Positions 10,657 through 20,941 are shown, counted from the first letter of the stretch. The stretch: DNA of 64,000 bases from Pseudoduganella namucuonensis (GCF_900116645.1 NZ_FPBO01000010.1:160080-224079), one strand, 5' to 3'. The notes: generated by a model not told the origin, from the sequence alone. Program-made: numbers and translations.

Positions 10657-12033
10657 ATGACTAAAACCCTCTTGATCAAAAACGCCCGCGTCGTGGTGAC
10701 GATGGATGAGCAGCGCCGCGAAATCGACAACGGCGCCGTGTTCGTGCGCGGCAATGTCATCGAACAGGTCGGCCCCACGTCCGAGCTGCCGCAAGTGGCC
10801 GACGAGGTGATCGACGCCGCCGGCCAGGTCGTCATGCCGGGCCTGGTCAACACCCACCACCATATGTACCAGAGCCTGACGCGCGTGATCCCCGCCGCGC
10901 AGAACGGCGAGCTGTTCAACTGGCTGACCAATCTGTATCCGATCTGGGCCAACCTGAACAGCGAGATGGTGCGGGTCTCCACGCTGACGGCCATGTCGGA
11001 GCTGATCCTGTCCGGCTGCACCACCAGCAGCGACCACCTGTACATCTACCCCAACAATTGCCGCCTGGACGACAGCATCGAGGCTGCGCGGCAGATCGGC
11101 ATGCGCTTCCACGCCGCGCGCGGCTCGATGAGCGTGGGGCAGTCCAAGGGCGGACTGCCGCCGGACCGCGTGGTGGAGGACGAGGGCGCCATCCTGAAGG
11201 ACACCCAGCGCCTGATCGAGACCTACCACGACGCCGGCCGCCACGCCATGCAGCGCATCGTGGTGGCGCCGTGCTCGCCGTTCTCGGTGTCGCGCGACCT
11301 GATGAAGGAGTCGGCGGCCATGGCACGCAGCTTCGGCGTGTCGCTGCACACCCACCTGGCGGAGAACGCCAACGACATCGCCTACAGCCGCGAGAAGTTC
11401 AACATGACGCCGGCCGAGTACGCCGAGGATTGCGGCTGGGTGGGCCACGACGTGTGGCACGCGCACTGCGTGCAGCTGGACGACGACGGCGTCTACATGT
11501 TCGCCAAGACCGGCACCGGCATCGCCCACTGCCCGTGTTCCAACATGCGCCTGGCGTCCGGCATCGCGCCGATCCGCAAGATGATCGACGCCGGCGTGCC
11601 GGTGGGCCTGGGCGTGGACGGCTGCGCGTCGAACGACGCCGGCCACATGCTGGGCGAGGCGCGCCAGGCCATGCTGCTGCAGCGCGTGGGCTACGGCCCG
11701 GACGCGATGACGGCGCGCCAGGCGCTGGAGATCGCCACGCTGGGCGGCGCCAAGGTGCTCAACCGCGACGACATCGGCGCGCTGAAGCCGGGCATGGCGG
11801 CCGACATCGTGATGTTCAAGCTGGACCAGATCGGTTTCGCCGGCGCGCTGCACGACCCGGTCGCGGCGCTGGTGTTCTGCACGCCGTCGAATGTGTCGTA
11901 CAGCATCATCAACGGCAAGGTGGTGGTGAAGGATGGCTTGCTGCGGACGGTCGATCTGCCGCTCGTGATCGAGCGCCACAACGCGCTGGCCAGCGAGCTG
12001 GCGCTGGCGACCGGCACCCGCAAGGCGGCTTGA
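10657..12033 (+). CDS. 8-oxoguanine deaminase-like amidohydrolase
   Basis: This 458-aa zinc amidohydrolase belongs to the cytosine/guanine/8-oxoguanine deaminase and triazine-hydrolase group. Metal ligands visible are the THHH motif near residue 66, the histidines in SLHTHLAENAND and WHAHCVQL, and the late aspartate in GLGVDGCASND. That last motif is the one most typical of 8-oxoguanine deaminases and their triazine-degrading relatives. It probably deaminates an oxidised or modified purine in the cytosol. The start at 10657 (MTKTLLIKNARVVVT) fits the conserved family N-terminus. Position behind the nucleobase permease and before a GntR regulator supports a purine role; the exact substrate is not proven by sequence. 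Confidence 0.88.
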   Translation: MTKTLLIKNARVVVTMDEQRREIDNGAVFVRGNVIEQVGPTSELPQVADEVIDAAGQVVMPGLVNTHHHMYQSLTRVIPAAQNGELFNWLTNLYPIWANLNSEMVRVSTLTAMSELILSGCTTSSDHLYIYPNNCRLDDSIEAARQIGMRFHAARGSMSVGQSKGGLPPDRVVEDEGAILKDTQRLIETYHDAGRHAMQRIVVAPCSPFSVSRDLMKESAAMARSFGVSLHTHLAENANDIAYSREKFNMTPAEYAEDCGWVGHDVWHAHCVQLDDDGVYMFAKTGTGIAHCPCSNMRLASGIAPIRKMIDAGVPVGLGVDGCASNDAGHMLGEARQAMLLQRVGYGPDAMTARQALEIATLGGAKVLNRDDIGALKPGMAADIVMFKLDQIGFAGALHDPVAALVFCTPSNVSYSIINGKVVVKDGLLRTVDLPLVIERHNALASELALATGTRKAA

Positions 12034-12056
12034 AAACAACCCGGAAGCGAAGTTCC

Positions 12057-12083
12057 GGGGTCAGACCCAACGGGTCTGACCCC
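12057..12083. terminator. 12-bp perfect-stem hairpin between convergent genes
   Basis: The arms GGGGTCAGACCC and GGGTCTGACCCC flank a 3-base loop. It sits between the converging deaminase and GntR genes and can act as a terminator, although no T-run follows. Such GGGTCTGACCCC palindromes recur as intergenic repeats in related genomes, as far as I recall. Confidence 0.6.
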
Positions 12084-12120
12084 CGCATCCGCCGTTGGTT
12101 TGGGCGGCGTCCGCGGACGG

Positions 12121-12822
12121 CTACTTCAGCAGCGCCGACACCAGGTCCCGCTCCTGCGGCGCGCCATCGAAGCGCAGCGCGGCCTCCACGTGGGTCAGGT
12201 GCTCGAGCATCAGCTCGGCCGCCTTGTCGGCGTTGCCGGCGCGGGCCGCCTCAAGGAACTCGCTGTGCTCGTTGGACGAGCAGGCCGCGTCGCGGTCCGA
12301 CTGGTACAGCATGGTGATCAGCGAGCTGCGCGCCACCAGTTCGTGCAGCATCTCGTGCAGCACCTGGTTGCCCACCACCTCCGCCAGCAGCACGTGGAAG
12401 TCGCCCAGCAGCTTGGAGCGCATCTTGTGGTCGCCCTCGAGCGACTGGCGCTCCATCCTCAAATGCTTCTCCAGCATCTTGTAATCGGCGGGCCTGGCCT
12501 TGGCGACGAACTCGCGCGCCAGCGCCGCCTCCAGGATGCGGCGCGCCGCGAAGATGTCGCGCGACTCCTTCTCGCTGGGCTGGCTGACAAAGGCGCCCTT
12601 GTCCGGCACCATCTGGATCAGCTTGTCCTTGGACAGGATCAGCAGCGCCGCGCGGATCTTGGTGCGGCTGACATTGTAGAGCCGCGACAAGGCCTCCTCG
12701 CGCAGCTTGGTGCCCGGAGGCAGCTTGCGCGCGGCGATGGCTTCCGCGATGTGGTCGGCAATCTCGTTCGAGCTTTCACCGGAGCTCTGCTTTTCTTCTA
12801 AGGCTGCGATGGGCGTTGGCAT
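12121..12822 (-). CDS. GntR family transcriptional regulator, FCD (FadR/VanR) type
   Basis: The 233-aa cytoplasmic repressor has an N-terminal winged helix of about residues 15-80 (LPPGTKLREEALSRLYNVSRTKIRAALLIL), followed by an all-helical FCD effector domain. FCD metal/ligand-site hints are the LLGDFHVLLAEVVGN stretch and the HSEFLEAARAGNADKAAELMLEHL helix. The start is the ATG at 12822; a TTG nine codons upstream is possible but unneeded. It converges on the deaminase gene and likely controls the permease and deaminase in response to a purine-related ligand. A matching palindrome lies at 8970-8979. Confidence 0.9.
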   Translation of the reverse strand: MPTPIAALEEKQSSGESSNEIADHIAEAIAARKLPPGTKLREEALSRLYNVSRTKIRAALLILSKDKLIQMVPDKGAFVSQPSEKESRDIFAARRILEAALAREFVAKARPADYKMLEKHLRMERQSLEGDHKMRSKLLGDFHVLLAEVVGNQVLHEMLHELVARSSLITMLYQSDRDAACSSNEHSEFLEAARAGNADKAAELMLEHLTHVEAALRFDGAPQERDLVSALLK

Positions 12823-12963
12823 GGAAATCAAACAGTAATTGATCTGCAATCATACATGGGCGGGTCAATATTGGCTATCTCGCCAGGGGACTGTTCGGCT
12901 CGCAATGGACAGGGCGCGCGCCGTTCTGTACCATGCGTTGCGAAAAAGATATGAAAGGGAAAA

Positions 12964-13779
12964 ATGGAACAGATCATCGACGTCGACGGCGTGGCCGTGC
13001 ATATCGAGGGGCAGGGGGCGGAAACCATCGTCATGCTGCACGGCTGGCCCGACACCTTGCGGCTGTGGGACGGCCAGGTGCGCGCGCTGTCCGGGCAGTA
13101 CCGCTGCGTGCGTTTCACCCTGCCCGGCTTCGACCTGGCCAAACCGCGCCGCCCGATGTCGCTGGACGACACGGTGGCGCTGATCGAGCGCGTGGTGCGC
13201 GCCGCCAGCCCGGACGGCTCGGTGATCCTGCTGCAGCACGACTGGGGCAGCGTGTTCGGCAACCAGTTCGCGCTCAAGCATCCGGAGCTGGTGTCGCGCA
13301 TCGTCTCGGTGGACGTGGGCGACGCTTTATCGCCGGCCTTCGCCGAGCAGCTGGGCCTGGGCGCCAAGCTGATGACGGTGTACTACCAGGTGTGGCTGGC
13401 GCTGGCCTGGTGGATAGGAGGCTGGTTCGGCGACGGCATGTCGCGCATGATGGCCAAGGCGCTGAAGTGTCCGGTGGAGCCGCGCGCCATCGGCAGCCAG
13501 ATGAACTACCCGTACTTCATCACCTGGTTCGGCGCATACGGCGGCTATCGCGGCGCCTCGCCGGACATGGCGTCGTGCCGCACGCTGTACATCTACGGCA
13601 CGCGCAAGCCCTTCATGTTCCACACCAGGGCGTGGCTGGCGCGGCTGGAACAGGCGCCCGGCAGTAAAACCCTCGCCATGAAGACCGGCCACTGGCCGAT
13701 GTGCCAGCTGCCGGCGGAGTTCAACGCGGCGGTGCTGGACTGGCTGGCCTCCGGCCGCGCCAGCTCGCTCGCCGCTTGA
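12964..13779 (+). CDS. Alpha/beta hydrolase (epoxide hydrolase/dehalogenase-like)
   Basis: The 271-aa soluble protein has the HGWPDTLRLWDGQV oxyanion-hole motif near residue 26. The nucleophile elbow is LLQHDWGSVFG near residue 96, where aspartate replaces the serine of esterases, as in epoxide hydrolases and haloalkane dehalogenases. A late catalytic histidine appears in AMKTGHWPMCQLP. The cap region is rich in Trp and Tyr (YYQVWLALAWWIGGWF), typical of a hydrophobic substrate pocket. An AAAGGGAAAA site precedes the ATG. The substrate is unknown, and it is transcribed divergently from the GntR gene. Confidence 0.85.
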   Translation: MEQIIDVDGVAVHIEGQGAETIVMLHGWPDTLRLWDGQVRALSGQYRCVRFTLPGFDLAKPRRPMSLDDTVALIERVVRAASPDGSVILLQHDWGSVFGNQFALKHPELVSRIVSVDVGDALSPAFAEQLGLGAKLMTVYYQVWLALAWWIGGWFGDGMSRMMAKALKCPVEPRAIGSQMNYPYFITWFGAYGGYRGASPDMASCRTLYIYGTRKPFMFHTRAWLARLEQAPGSKTLAMKTGHWPMCQLPAEFNAAVLDWLASGRASSLAA

Positions 13780-13782
13780 CTT

Positions 13783-13877
13783 CGTAGGGCGGAGTAAGCG
13801 CATAGCGCGCAGTCCGCCATGAGCCGCCTGGGGCGCATGCAATGGCGGCATAGCGCTTTGCGCTACGCCGCCCTACG
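13783..13877. repeat. Palindromic intergenic repeat (REP-like)
   Basis: The stretch begins with CGTAGGGCGG and ends with CCGCCCTACG, and the interior holds further complementary parts (AGTCCGCCAT / ATGGCGGC and GCGCATAGCGC / GCGCTACGC). It lies between the convergent ends of the alpha/beta hydrolase and the DUF2917 gene. The layout is that of a mobile palindromic repeat unit that can also serve as a transcription end. Confidence 0.65.
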
Positions 13878-14211
13878 GGAAATCGCAGCGCGCGGCGGGC
13901 CGCAATCCCTGGCGCAAGCGCGTCATCGTCTCGCTCCAGCGCGCGCCGCCCTCGCGCAGCACGCGGTGCGCCCAGCTTTGGGCGATGGGCGCGGCCACCC
14001 TGACGCGGCTGCGGCCCAGCGCCTCGATCAGCGTCAAGCCGTCGTTCGGCACCATGAAGCGCTGGCCCGGGCGCAGGATGAAATCCGTGCGCTGGCCGTA
14101 GGCGGTGATCCACGTCGTCCCCGACACGGCCTCCACCACGCGTCCGCCCGCGTCCTCGAGACGCAGAGGCTGGTCGGTGCTCAGTTCATATTCGGCCGAT
14201 GGCTGGTTCAT
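13873..14211 (-). CDS. DUF2917-like protein, 112 aa
   Basis: The small soluble protein has a cupin-like stretch VSGTTWITAYGQRTDFILRP followed by GQRFMVPNDGLTLIEAL, which fits the DUF2917 family common in Burkholderiales. Its basic C-terminal extension (RVLREGGARWSETMTRLRQG) is variable in the family. The start at 14211 has a GGAG-like site upstream. It is divergent from a MocR-type regulator, an arrangement often seen for this family, so it may be that regulator's target. Its 3' end overlaps the palindromic repeat by a few bases. Function is unknown. Confidence 0.75.
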   Translation of the reverse strand: MNQPSAEYELSTDQPLRLEDAGGRVVEAVSGTTWITAYGQRTDFILRPGQRFMVPNDGLTLIEALGRSRVRVAAPIAQSWAHRVLREGGARWSETMTRLRQGLRPAARCDFP

Positions 14212-14383
14212 GCTGTTCTCCTCTGATGGCATGGCTCCAGAGTACGCGGCGGGGGCCGGCCATAACAGATGCAACGGAAGACAATTGTGACGATGACAGT
14301 TGGTCCCGCGCTAAACTGTGCTGGTCGAAATATGCGGCCGCTGTACCTGTGCCGCGCGGTCCGGGCCGCGTCACAATGGAAGG

Positions 14384-15838
14384 ATGTCCATGCAGATCAA
14401 TTTGTACGAGCAACTGGCCAATGAGCTGGGCGGCCACATCGCCGAGCGCGTGTTCGCGCCCGGCGACCGTCTGCCGTCGATACGCCACCTGGCGCAGCAG
14501 AAGCGCCTGTCCATCAGCACCGTGCTGCAGGCGCTGCGGCTGATGGAGGACCGCGGCCTGATCGAGGCGCGCCCGCAGGCCGGCTACTACGTGCGCCACC
14601 GCGCCCGCATGCTGGCCGTGATGACGGACACCGAGCACTTGAAGGAGCCGGCCTTCGTCGGCATCAACAACCTGCTGATGCGCGTCCTGAAAGCCAACGA
14701 GACGCCCGGCGTCGTGCAGCTGGGCTCGGCCTGGCCGCCGGACGAACTGCTGCCCATCAAGCGCATCCAGAAGGGTGTGTCGGCCGTCGCGCGGCGCGAC
14801 CCCGCGCTGCTGGGCAAGGTCAGCTGCTACGAGATCAACGAGCCGGCCTTCGTGCGGCAAGTGGTGCGGCGGGCGCTGGACTGGGGCAAGCTCGATCCGG
14901 CCGAGATCGTCAGCACCAGTTCCTGCACCGAGGCCATCAGTCTGTGCCTGCGCGCGGTGGCCAAGCCGGGCGACACCATCGCCATCGAATCGGCCACCTA
15001 CTTCGTGCTGCTGCAACTGATCGAAAGCCTGGGCATGAAGGCGCTGGAGATCCCCACCCATCCGACGACCGGTCCGTCGATCGACGCGCTGGAGCTGGCC
15101 TTCAACGCCGGCCTGGTGCAAGCCTGCCTGTTCATCCCCAACGCCAACAACCCGCTGGGCTGCATCATGCCCGAGGAGAACAAGAAGCGGCTGGCCGCGC
15201 TGCTGTCGCACCACGGCATCCCGCTGATCGAGGACGACGTCTACGGCGACCTGTGCTTCACGCACGAGCGGCCCTGGCCCGTGAAGGCCTACGACACCAC
15301 CGGCCACGTGCTGCTGTGTTCCTCGTTCTCCAAGGCCGTCAGTCCCGCCTCGCGCGTGGGCTACGTGGTGGCGGGGCGCTGGGCGCAGGAGGTGGCGCTG
15401 CTCAAGATGGTGTCGAGCGGATCCACCAGCACCTTCTTCCAGGCCGTGCTGGCCGACTTCCTCACCGGCAGCAGCTACGAGATCCAGGTGCGCAAGATGC
15501 GGCGCGCGCTGGCGCAGCGCATCGCCCGCATGTCCGACGCGGTGGCCGCCAGCTTCCCGCACGAGTGCTCGATCTCCGAGCCGCAGGGCGGCTTCGTGCT
15601 GTGGGTGCAGATGCCGCCGCAGGTGGACGCGCTGGCCCTGCACGGCCGCGCGGTGGGGCAGGGCGTCGCCTTCATGCCCGGCCAGCTGTTCTCCGCCTCC
15701 GGCAAATACGGCAACTACCTGCGCCTGAACTGCGGCAACGCCTGGAGCCCCGAGGTGGAAGGCGCGGTCGCCCGTCTGGGCGCCCTGGTGCGCAGCGAAG
15801 CCGATTCCCCCAGTTCGCTCCCCCGACCCGTTTTTTGA
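14384..15838 (+). CDS. MocR/PdxR-type regulator: GntR helix fused to aminotransferase-like domain
   Basis: This 484-aa protein joins an N-terminal GntR winged helix (GDRLPSIRHLAQQKRLSISTVLQALRLMEDRGLI, residues about 28-60) to a fold-type I PLP domain. The PLP site is visible: FIPNANNPLGCIMP, the aspartate/tyrosine in IEDDVYGDLCF, and the Schiff-base lysine in LLCSSFSKAVSPASRVGYV. Such proteins are transcription factors that use PLP or a PLP adduct as effector. The start is the ATG at 14384 after GGAAGG; ATG 14390 is also possible. It is divergent from the DUF2917 gene. The controlled pathway cannot be read from this sequence. Confidence 0.92.
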   Translation: MSMQINLYEQLANELGGHIAERVFAPGDRLPSIRHLAQQKRLSISTVLQALRLMEDRGLIEARPQAGYYVRHRARMLAVMTDTEHLKEPAFVGINNLLMRVLKANETPGVVQLGSAWPPDELLPIKRIQKGVSAVARRDPALLGKVSCYEINEPAFVRQVVRRALDWGKLDPAEIVSTSSCTEAISLCLRAVAKPGDTIAIESATYFVLLQLIESLGMKALEIPTHPTTGPSIDALELAFNAGLVQACLFIPNANNPLGCIMPEENKKRLAALLSHHGIPLIEDDVYGDLCFTHERPWPVKAYDTTGHVLLCSSFSKAVSPASRVGYVVAGRWAQEVALLKMVSSGSTSTFFQAVLADFLTGSSYEIQVRKMRRALAQRIARMSDAVAASFPHECSISEPQGGFVLWVQMPPQVDALALHGRAVGQGVAFMPGQLFSASGKYGNYLRLNCGNAWSPEVEGAVARLGALVRSEADSPSSLPRPVF

Positions 15839-15978
15839 CGTTTCATCCCGCGTTTTCGGCGCTTCATCGCAAGCAGGTGGAGAGGCATACGGCCTTTAGG
15901 TACAGTACAACCATACCAGGCGGCTTAGTGAAACAGGCCTGGCACCACACCTCAACCCGTAGCCACATGGAGCACATC

Positions 15979-16185
15979 ATGAACGCCCTCAAAAACATGG
16001 AAATCATCTTCGTCGCCGCCGCCGCCCTGGGCGCCGTCACCAGCTTCGCCACCGCCAGCGAACCCGTCATCGCGATGCCGGCCGCCGCCTTCGTCGAAAC
16101 GGCCGCCGTGGCCGACGCCAAGATGCCGGTCGTGGTCGTCGCCGCCAAGCGCCTCACCGCCGCCGAGAAAGCCGCCCTGATCTAA
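15979..16185 (+). CDS. Small exported protein, 68 aa, unknown function
   Basis: A GGAG site 8 bases before the ATG at 15979 decides the start. The product has a hydrophobic N-terminal segment (MEIIFVAAAALGAVTSFATA) ending in a plausible signal-peptidase site, and a short alanine/valine-rich mature part ending KRLTAAEKAALI. The alanine-rich bias could be fortuitous in high-GC DNA, but the ribosome site and the leader favour a real gene. No family is recognised. It lies between the MocR gene and serS. Confidence 0.6.
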   Translation: MNALKNMEIIFVAAAALGAVTSFATASEPVIAMPAAAFVETAAVADAKMPVVVVAAKRLTAAEKAALI

Positions 16186-17565
<1,380 letters not shown>

Positions 17566-17632
17566 AATAGTCCTTCCATTTCCGAAAAGGCCTGCTATAA
17601 TCTTGCCTTCTCGCAGCAGCCGGTGGGAAAAC

Positions 17633-17722
17633 GGAGAGGTGGCAGAGTGGTCGAATGTACTTGACTCGAAATCAAGCGATGGGGCGACCCATCCGTGGGT
17701 TCGAATCCCACCCTCTCCGCCA
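17633..17722 (+). tRNA. tRNA-Ser (anticodon CGA), first copy
   Basis: This 90-base gene folds with acceptor arms GGAGAGG / CCTCTCC, anticodon stem CTTGA / TCAAG around loop CTCGAAA (anticodon CGA, reading UCG), and the long variable arm of class II tRNAs. The T-loop TTCGAAT is present and the CCA end is encoded. Confidence 0.97.
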
Positions 17723-17752
17723 CAAACGCTGCTGAAAGAAAAAGTACCACCA

Positions 17753-17844
<92 letters not shown>

Positions 17845-17852
17845 AAATGCAG

Positions 17853-17878
17853 AAAAGCTCCCCTCGGGGAGCTTTTTT
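17853..17878 (+). terminator. Rho-independent terminator of the tRNA-Ser pair
   Basis: The stem AGCTCCCC / GGGGAGCT with a short loop is followed by TTTTTT. It lies 10 bases after the second tRNA. Confidence 0.85.
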
Positions 17879-17987
17879 CATTTTTGGACGGAGAGGGTGC
17901 GCCAAGGCGGCCGGTGTCGAAAGGCTGGGCGTACCGCGCAATGTCGGTGCTGCCCCCGTGTCATTGCCGGGCACCAGCGCCATAACA

Positions 17988-18383
17988 ATGTCCCGTCTTT
18001 CGGACGTTATCTCGACCAATTACACGGATGCCGACCTGGACTTGCCGGGCATTGTGGCCCCGACCGGCACAAATCGCAACAAGGTCAACGAGGTGCTGAA
18101 AACAGAGCTCGGCATGACGTTCGCCACCTACCTGAATAAATTGCGGCTGACCGAAGCGGCCCGCTTGCTGGCCGAGAAAAACGGCGCCGCCGTGGCGGAA
18201 ATCGCCTACTCCGTCGGTTATGCCAACGTGCCTTACTTTAATAAGTTGTTCAAGGAAGAATACGGCTGCACGCCGAAAGCATTCCGCTCGCTCTCCGCCC
18301 GGCCGCAACAGCCCGCCTCGACTTCCTCCCCTAACGTAAGACCTCCCTCCGAAGACCTCCCCGCCGTCGGTTTCCCGGCCTAG
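17988..18383 (+). CDS. Truncated AraC-type DNA-binding domain protein, 131 aa
   Basis: The protein is essentially one AraC/XylS double helix-turn-helix domain: NEVLKTELGMTFATYLNKLRLTEAARLL, then VAEIAYSVGYANVPYFNKLFKEEYGCTPKAF. It is a close paralogue of the C-terminal domain of the membrane-anchored regulator at 21451-22656, whose sensor and membrane parts are missing here. The likely start is the ATG at 17988, just where the similarity to the full protein begins; no good ribosome site precedes it. It may be a gene remnant created by duplication, or a functional stand-alone DNA-binding protein. A proline/serine-rich tail of about 30 residues ends it. Confidence 0.6.
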   Translation: MSRLSDVISTNYTDADLDLPGIVAPTGTNRNKVNEVLKTELGMTFATYLNKLRLTEAARLLAEKNGAAVAEIAYSVGYANVPYFNKLFKEEYGCTPKAFRSLSARPQQPASTSSPNVRPPSEDLPAVGFPA

Positions 18384-18757
18384 TCGCCGGCCGACGCGCC
18401 GCACCGCCGCTTCTGTCACTTTTGGTAGAAATAATTGCAATTTCTAGGGTTTTATATCGATTGAAAGAAGTTGTTTCATGGCGGATAGCGTTGCGCTGGC
18501 CGCGCCGCTATACTCGGCTTGTTGGGCGGCTTCCGCAGCCGATCCTCCAGTCCGCCGCGCGAGTCCCTGCTCGCGCAGCCTGGCGCCGCCAAGTGCGACG
18601 CGCCGCTTGGATTGGGGCAGGGCCGGTTGCCTGCAAACGGAATGTTCTTATTATAAAAATACGGGATGGAGAGACGATCATGCCCTTCAGTTTTTTGTAT
18701 GCGCGGCTGCGCTTGTTATCATTTTTTCCAGAAATGCTTTGAAAGCATTCAAGTCAA
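18384..18757 (+). promoter_or_regulatory. Upstream region of first XylR-like gene, with conserved element copy C
   Basis: No credible gene is present. At 18435-18500 lies a copy of an element found also near 21092 (inverted) and 22983: TTGCAATTTCT, then a GGTTTT-like box, an AGAAGTT-like box and a TGGCGATA-like box followed by CGTTG. The order AraC-domain gene, element, XylR-like gene suggests the ancestral unit. The remainder is GC-rich with no recognised signals. Confidence 0.5.
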
Positions 18758-19957
18758 ATGAGAACGACGAAAGTAAACCGGATTGCGCTGCTATTCAACG
18801 CCAACAAGATATTCGATCACGATGTCATTGGCGGCATTGCCGATTACCTGGGAAGTACCCGCGCAGCCTGGGATTTATTCCTGGAGGAGGATTTCCGATT
18901 GCGCCTGCCAGGCATCGAACACTGGCAGGGCGACGGGATTATCGCCAATTTTGACGATCCGGCGGTGGCAGCGGCGTTGTCGCGCTGTCGCGTACCGGTG
19001 GTGGCGGTCGGCGGTTCCTATGCCGACCGGGAAAATTACCCGGCCGGGGTGCCCTACGTCGCGACCGACAATTTCAAGCTGATTGAACTGGCACGCCAGC
19101 ACCTGATCGACGTCGGCCTGCAGCGTTTCGCCATGTTCAGCGTTCCCGCTTCCGAGGAAAACCGCTGGGCGCAGGAGCGCGAAAATGCCTTCCGCAGCCT
19201 GATGCTGGGTGACCAGCTGGAGCCGGAGATCTTCCGCGGCTGCGAAACCAGCGCCCATTCGTGGGACGCGGCGGTCCAGGTCCAGATCGACTGGTTGCGC
19301 AACTTGCCCAAACCGGTCGGCATCGTTGCCGTGACGGATGCACGCGCGCGCCAGTTATTGCAAGCCTGTATGCTCGCCGGCTTCGAAGTGCCGGAACAGG
19401 TCGCGATCATCGGCATCGACAACGACCCGCTGGTGCGCACGCTTACGCGCATCCCGCTTAGTTCCGTGATCCAGGGCGCGCAGGAGATGGGACGCGCGGC
19501 CGCCCATCTGCTCGAGCGGATGCTGCATGGGGTGCGCCTGCCGGACACGCAGATCGTGGTGCCGCCGGCCGGCATCAACGTGCTCGCGTCCAGCCAATAC
19601 CAGGTGATCAAACATCCGGACGTGATGCGGGCGCGCCACTTCATCCGCCAGTATGCCAGCCAGGGCATCAAGACCGTCCAGGTGGCCGAGCATGTCGGGG
19701 TGTCGCGCTCTTCGCTCGAAGCCTACTTCCGCCAGGAGCTGGGATGCACCGTGCACGACGTGATCCTGGACTTCAAGCTCAATGCGGCCAAGGCCGCCCT
19801 GGAAAGCGATGATCGCAGCATCGAGGATGTGGCGCTGGACAGCGGCTTTACGTCCACCCAGTACATGCATGTGGTGTTCAGGCGCGAACTTGGCTGCACG
19901 CCGCGCGCCTACCGCGATCGCGTGCTCAGCGAGCGCAGGCAGATGGCCAGTGTGTAG
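18758..19957 (+). CDS. XylR-like transcriptional activator (LacI-type sensor fused to AraC HTH), copy 1
   Basis: The 399-aa protein has the architecture and length of E. coli XylR, the D-xylose-responsive activator. A periplasmic-binding-like sensor domain (NRIALLFNANKIFDHDVIGG, HWQGDGIIANFDDPAV, PVVAVGGSY, IIGIDNDPLVR, LSSVIQGAQEMGRAAAHLL) occupies about residues 1-280. A C-terminal AraC domain follows (IKTVQVAEHVGVSRSSLEAYFRQELG and IEDVALDSGFTSTQYMHVVFRRELGCTPRAYRDR). It acts on DNA in the cytoplasm, and the ligand is probably xylose or a xylose-containing sugar, by homology. Two paralogues lie at 20051-20941 (no HTH) and 26698-27897 (full length). Confidence 0.9.
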   Translation: MRTTKVNRIALLFNANKIFDHDVIGGIADYLGSTRAAWDLFLEEDFRLRLPGIEHWQGDGIIANFDDPAVAAALSRCRVPVVAVGGSYADRENYPAGVPYVATDNFKLIELARQHLIDVGLQRFAMFSVPASEENRWAQERENAFRSLMLGDQLEPEIFRGCETSAHSWDAAVQVQIDWLRNLPKPVGIVAVTDARARQLLQACMLAGFEVPEQVAIIGIDNDPLVRTLTRIPLSSVIQGAQEMGRAAAHLLERMLHGVRLPDTQIVVPPAGINVLASSQYQVIKHPDVMRARHFIRQYASQGIKTVQVAEHVGVSRSSLEAYFRQELGCTVHDVILDFKLNAAKAALESDDRSIEDVALDSGFTSTQYMHVVFRRELGCTPRAYRDRVLSERRQMASV

Positions 19958-20050
19958 CCAGCCAGCTTCTGCCTGGCCGGCGCGAAACCATCCCGGACGA
20001 TGATGACTAATCCCTTTCCCGCCGCCACGCCAGCGTCGGATGAATACCGT

Positions 20051-20941
20051 TCATTTACAAGCGCCAGGCCTTCCGTTTTTGTCAAGCGCCTGATGCTGGC
20101 TCGATGCCAGCACATTGATGCCGGCCGGCGGCACCACGACGCGGATGCCGGCCAGGTTCGCACCGAGCAGCATCCGGTTCAGCATATGGGCGGCAGTGCG
20201 CCCCATCTTCTGGGCGCCATGGATCACCGAACTGAGCGGTATGGGCGCCAGCGCACGCACCAGCGGATCGTCGTCGATGCCGATGATCGCCACCTGCTCC
20301 GGCACTGCGATGCCGGCGGATCTACAGGTCTGCAACAATTGGCGCGCATGCGCATCCGTGACGGCGATGATGCCGACCGGTTTGGGCAAGCTCTGCAGCC
20401 AGACGATCTGCCGCTGGACCGCCTCGTCCCACGAATGTTCCATGGCGCTGCAGCCATGGAAGATCCCGGCCGCCAACCGGTCGCCCTGTATCAGGCTGAG
20501 GAAGGCGTTTTCGCGCTCCTGCGCCCAGCGGTTTTTCTCGGTGGCGGGAACGCTGAACATGGCGAAACGCTGCAGGCCGACATCGATCAGATGCTGGCGT
20601 GCCAGTTCGATCAGCTTGACATTGTCGGTCGCCACGTAGGACACCCCGGCCGGGTAATTGGCCGGGTCGGCGTAGGAACCGCCAACCGCCACCACCGGTA
20701 CACGACAGCGCGACAACGCCGCAGCCACGGCCGGATCGTCAAAATTGGCGATAATGCCGTCGCCCTGCCAGTGCTCGATGCCGGACAGGCGCAGGCGGAA
20801 GTCCTCTTCAACAAACGGCGCCCAGCCTGCGCCCATACTGCCGAAATAGGCCGCGATTCCCGCCATGATGTCGCGGTTGAATGCCGTGTTCGCGTCGAAC
20901 AGCAGGGCAATGCGGCGTGCTTTTGTCATTGTCATTGTCAT
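20051..20941 (-). CDS. XylR-like sensor domain lacking the AraC DNA-binding domain, copy 2
   Basis: These 296 residues align closely with the sensor domain of the two full-length XylR-like neighbours, for example ARRIALLFDANTAFNRDIMAG and HWQGDGIIANFDDPAVAAAL. The frame then stops right where the helix-turn-helix domain should begin (LASSQHQALDKNGRPGACK end). The 93 bases to the end of the converging copy-1 gene do not encode the missing domain. Three ATGs (20941, 20935, 20929) are possible starts. The sensor part shows no internal disruption, so it might still be made and bind sugar or form mixed dimers, but a decaying pseudogene is equally possible. Confidence 0.7.
   Translation of the reverse strand: MTMTMTKARRIALLFDANTAFNRDIMAGIAAYFGSMGAGWAPFVEEDFRLRLSGIEHWQGDGIIANFDDPAVAAALSRCRVPVVAVGGSYADPANYPAGVSYVATDNVKLIELARQHLIDVGLQRFAMFSVPATEKNRWAQERENAFLSLIQGDRLAAGIFHGCSAMEHSWDEAVQRQIVWLQSLPKPVGIIAVTDAHARQLLQTCRSAGIAVPEQVAIIGIDDDPLVRALAPIPLSSVIHGAQKMGRTAAHMLNRMLLGANLAGIRVVVPPAGINVLASSQHQALDKNGRPGACK

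Noticed and set aside
18478..18954. Open frame overlapping the start of the first XylR-like gene
   Set aside because: It runs out of frame through the beginning of a well-supported gene and has no domain.
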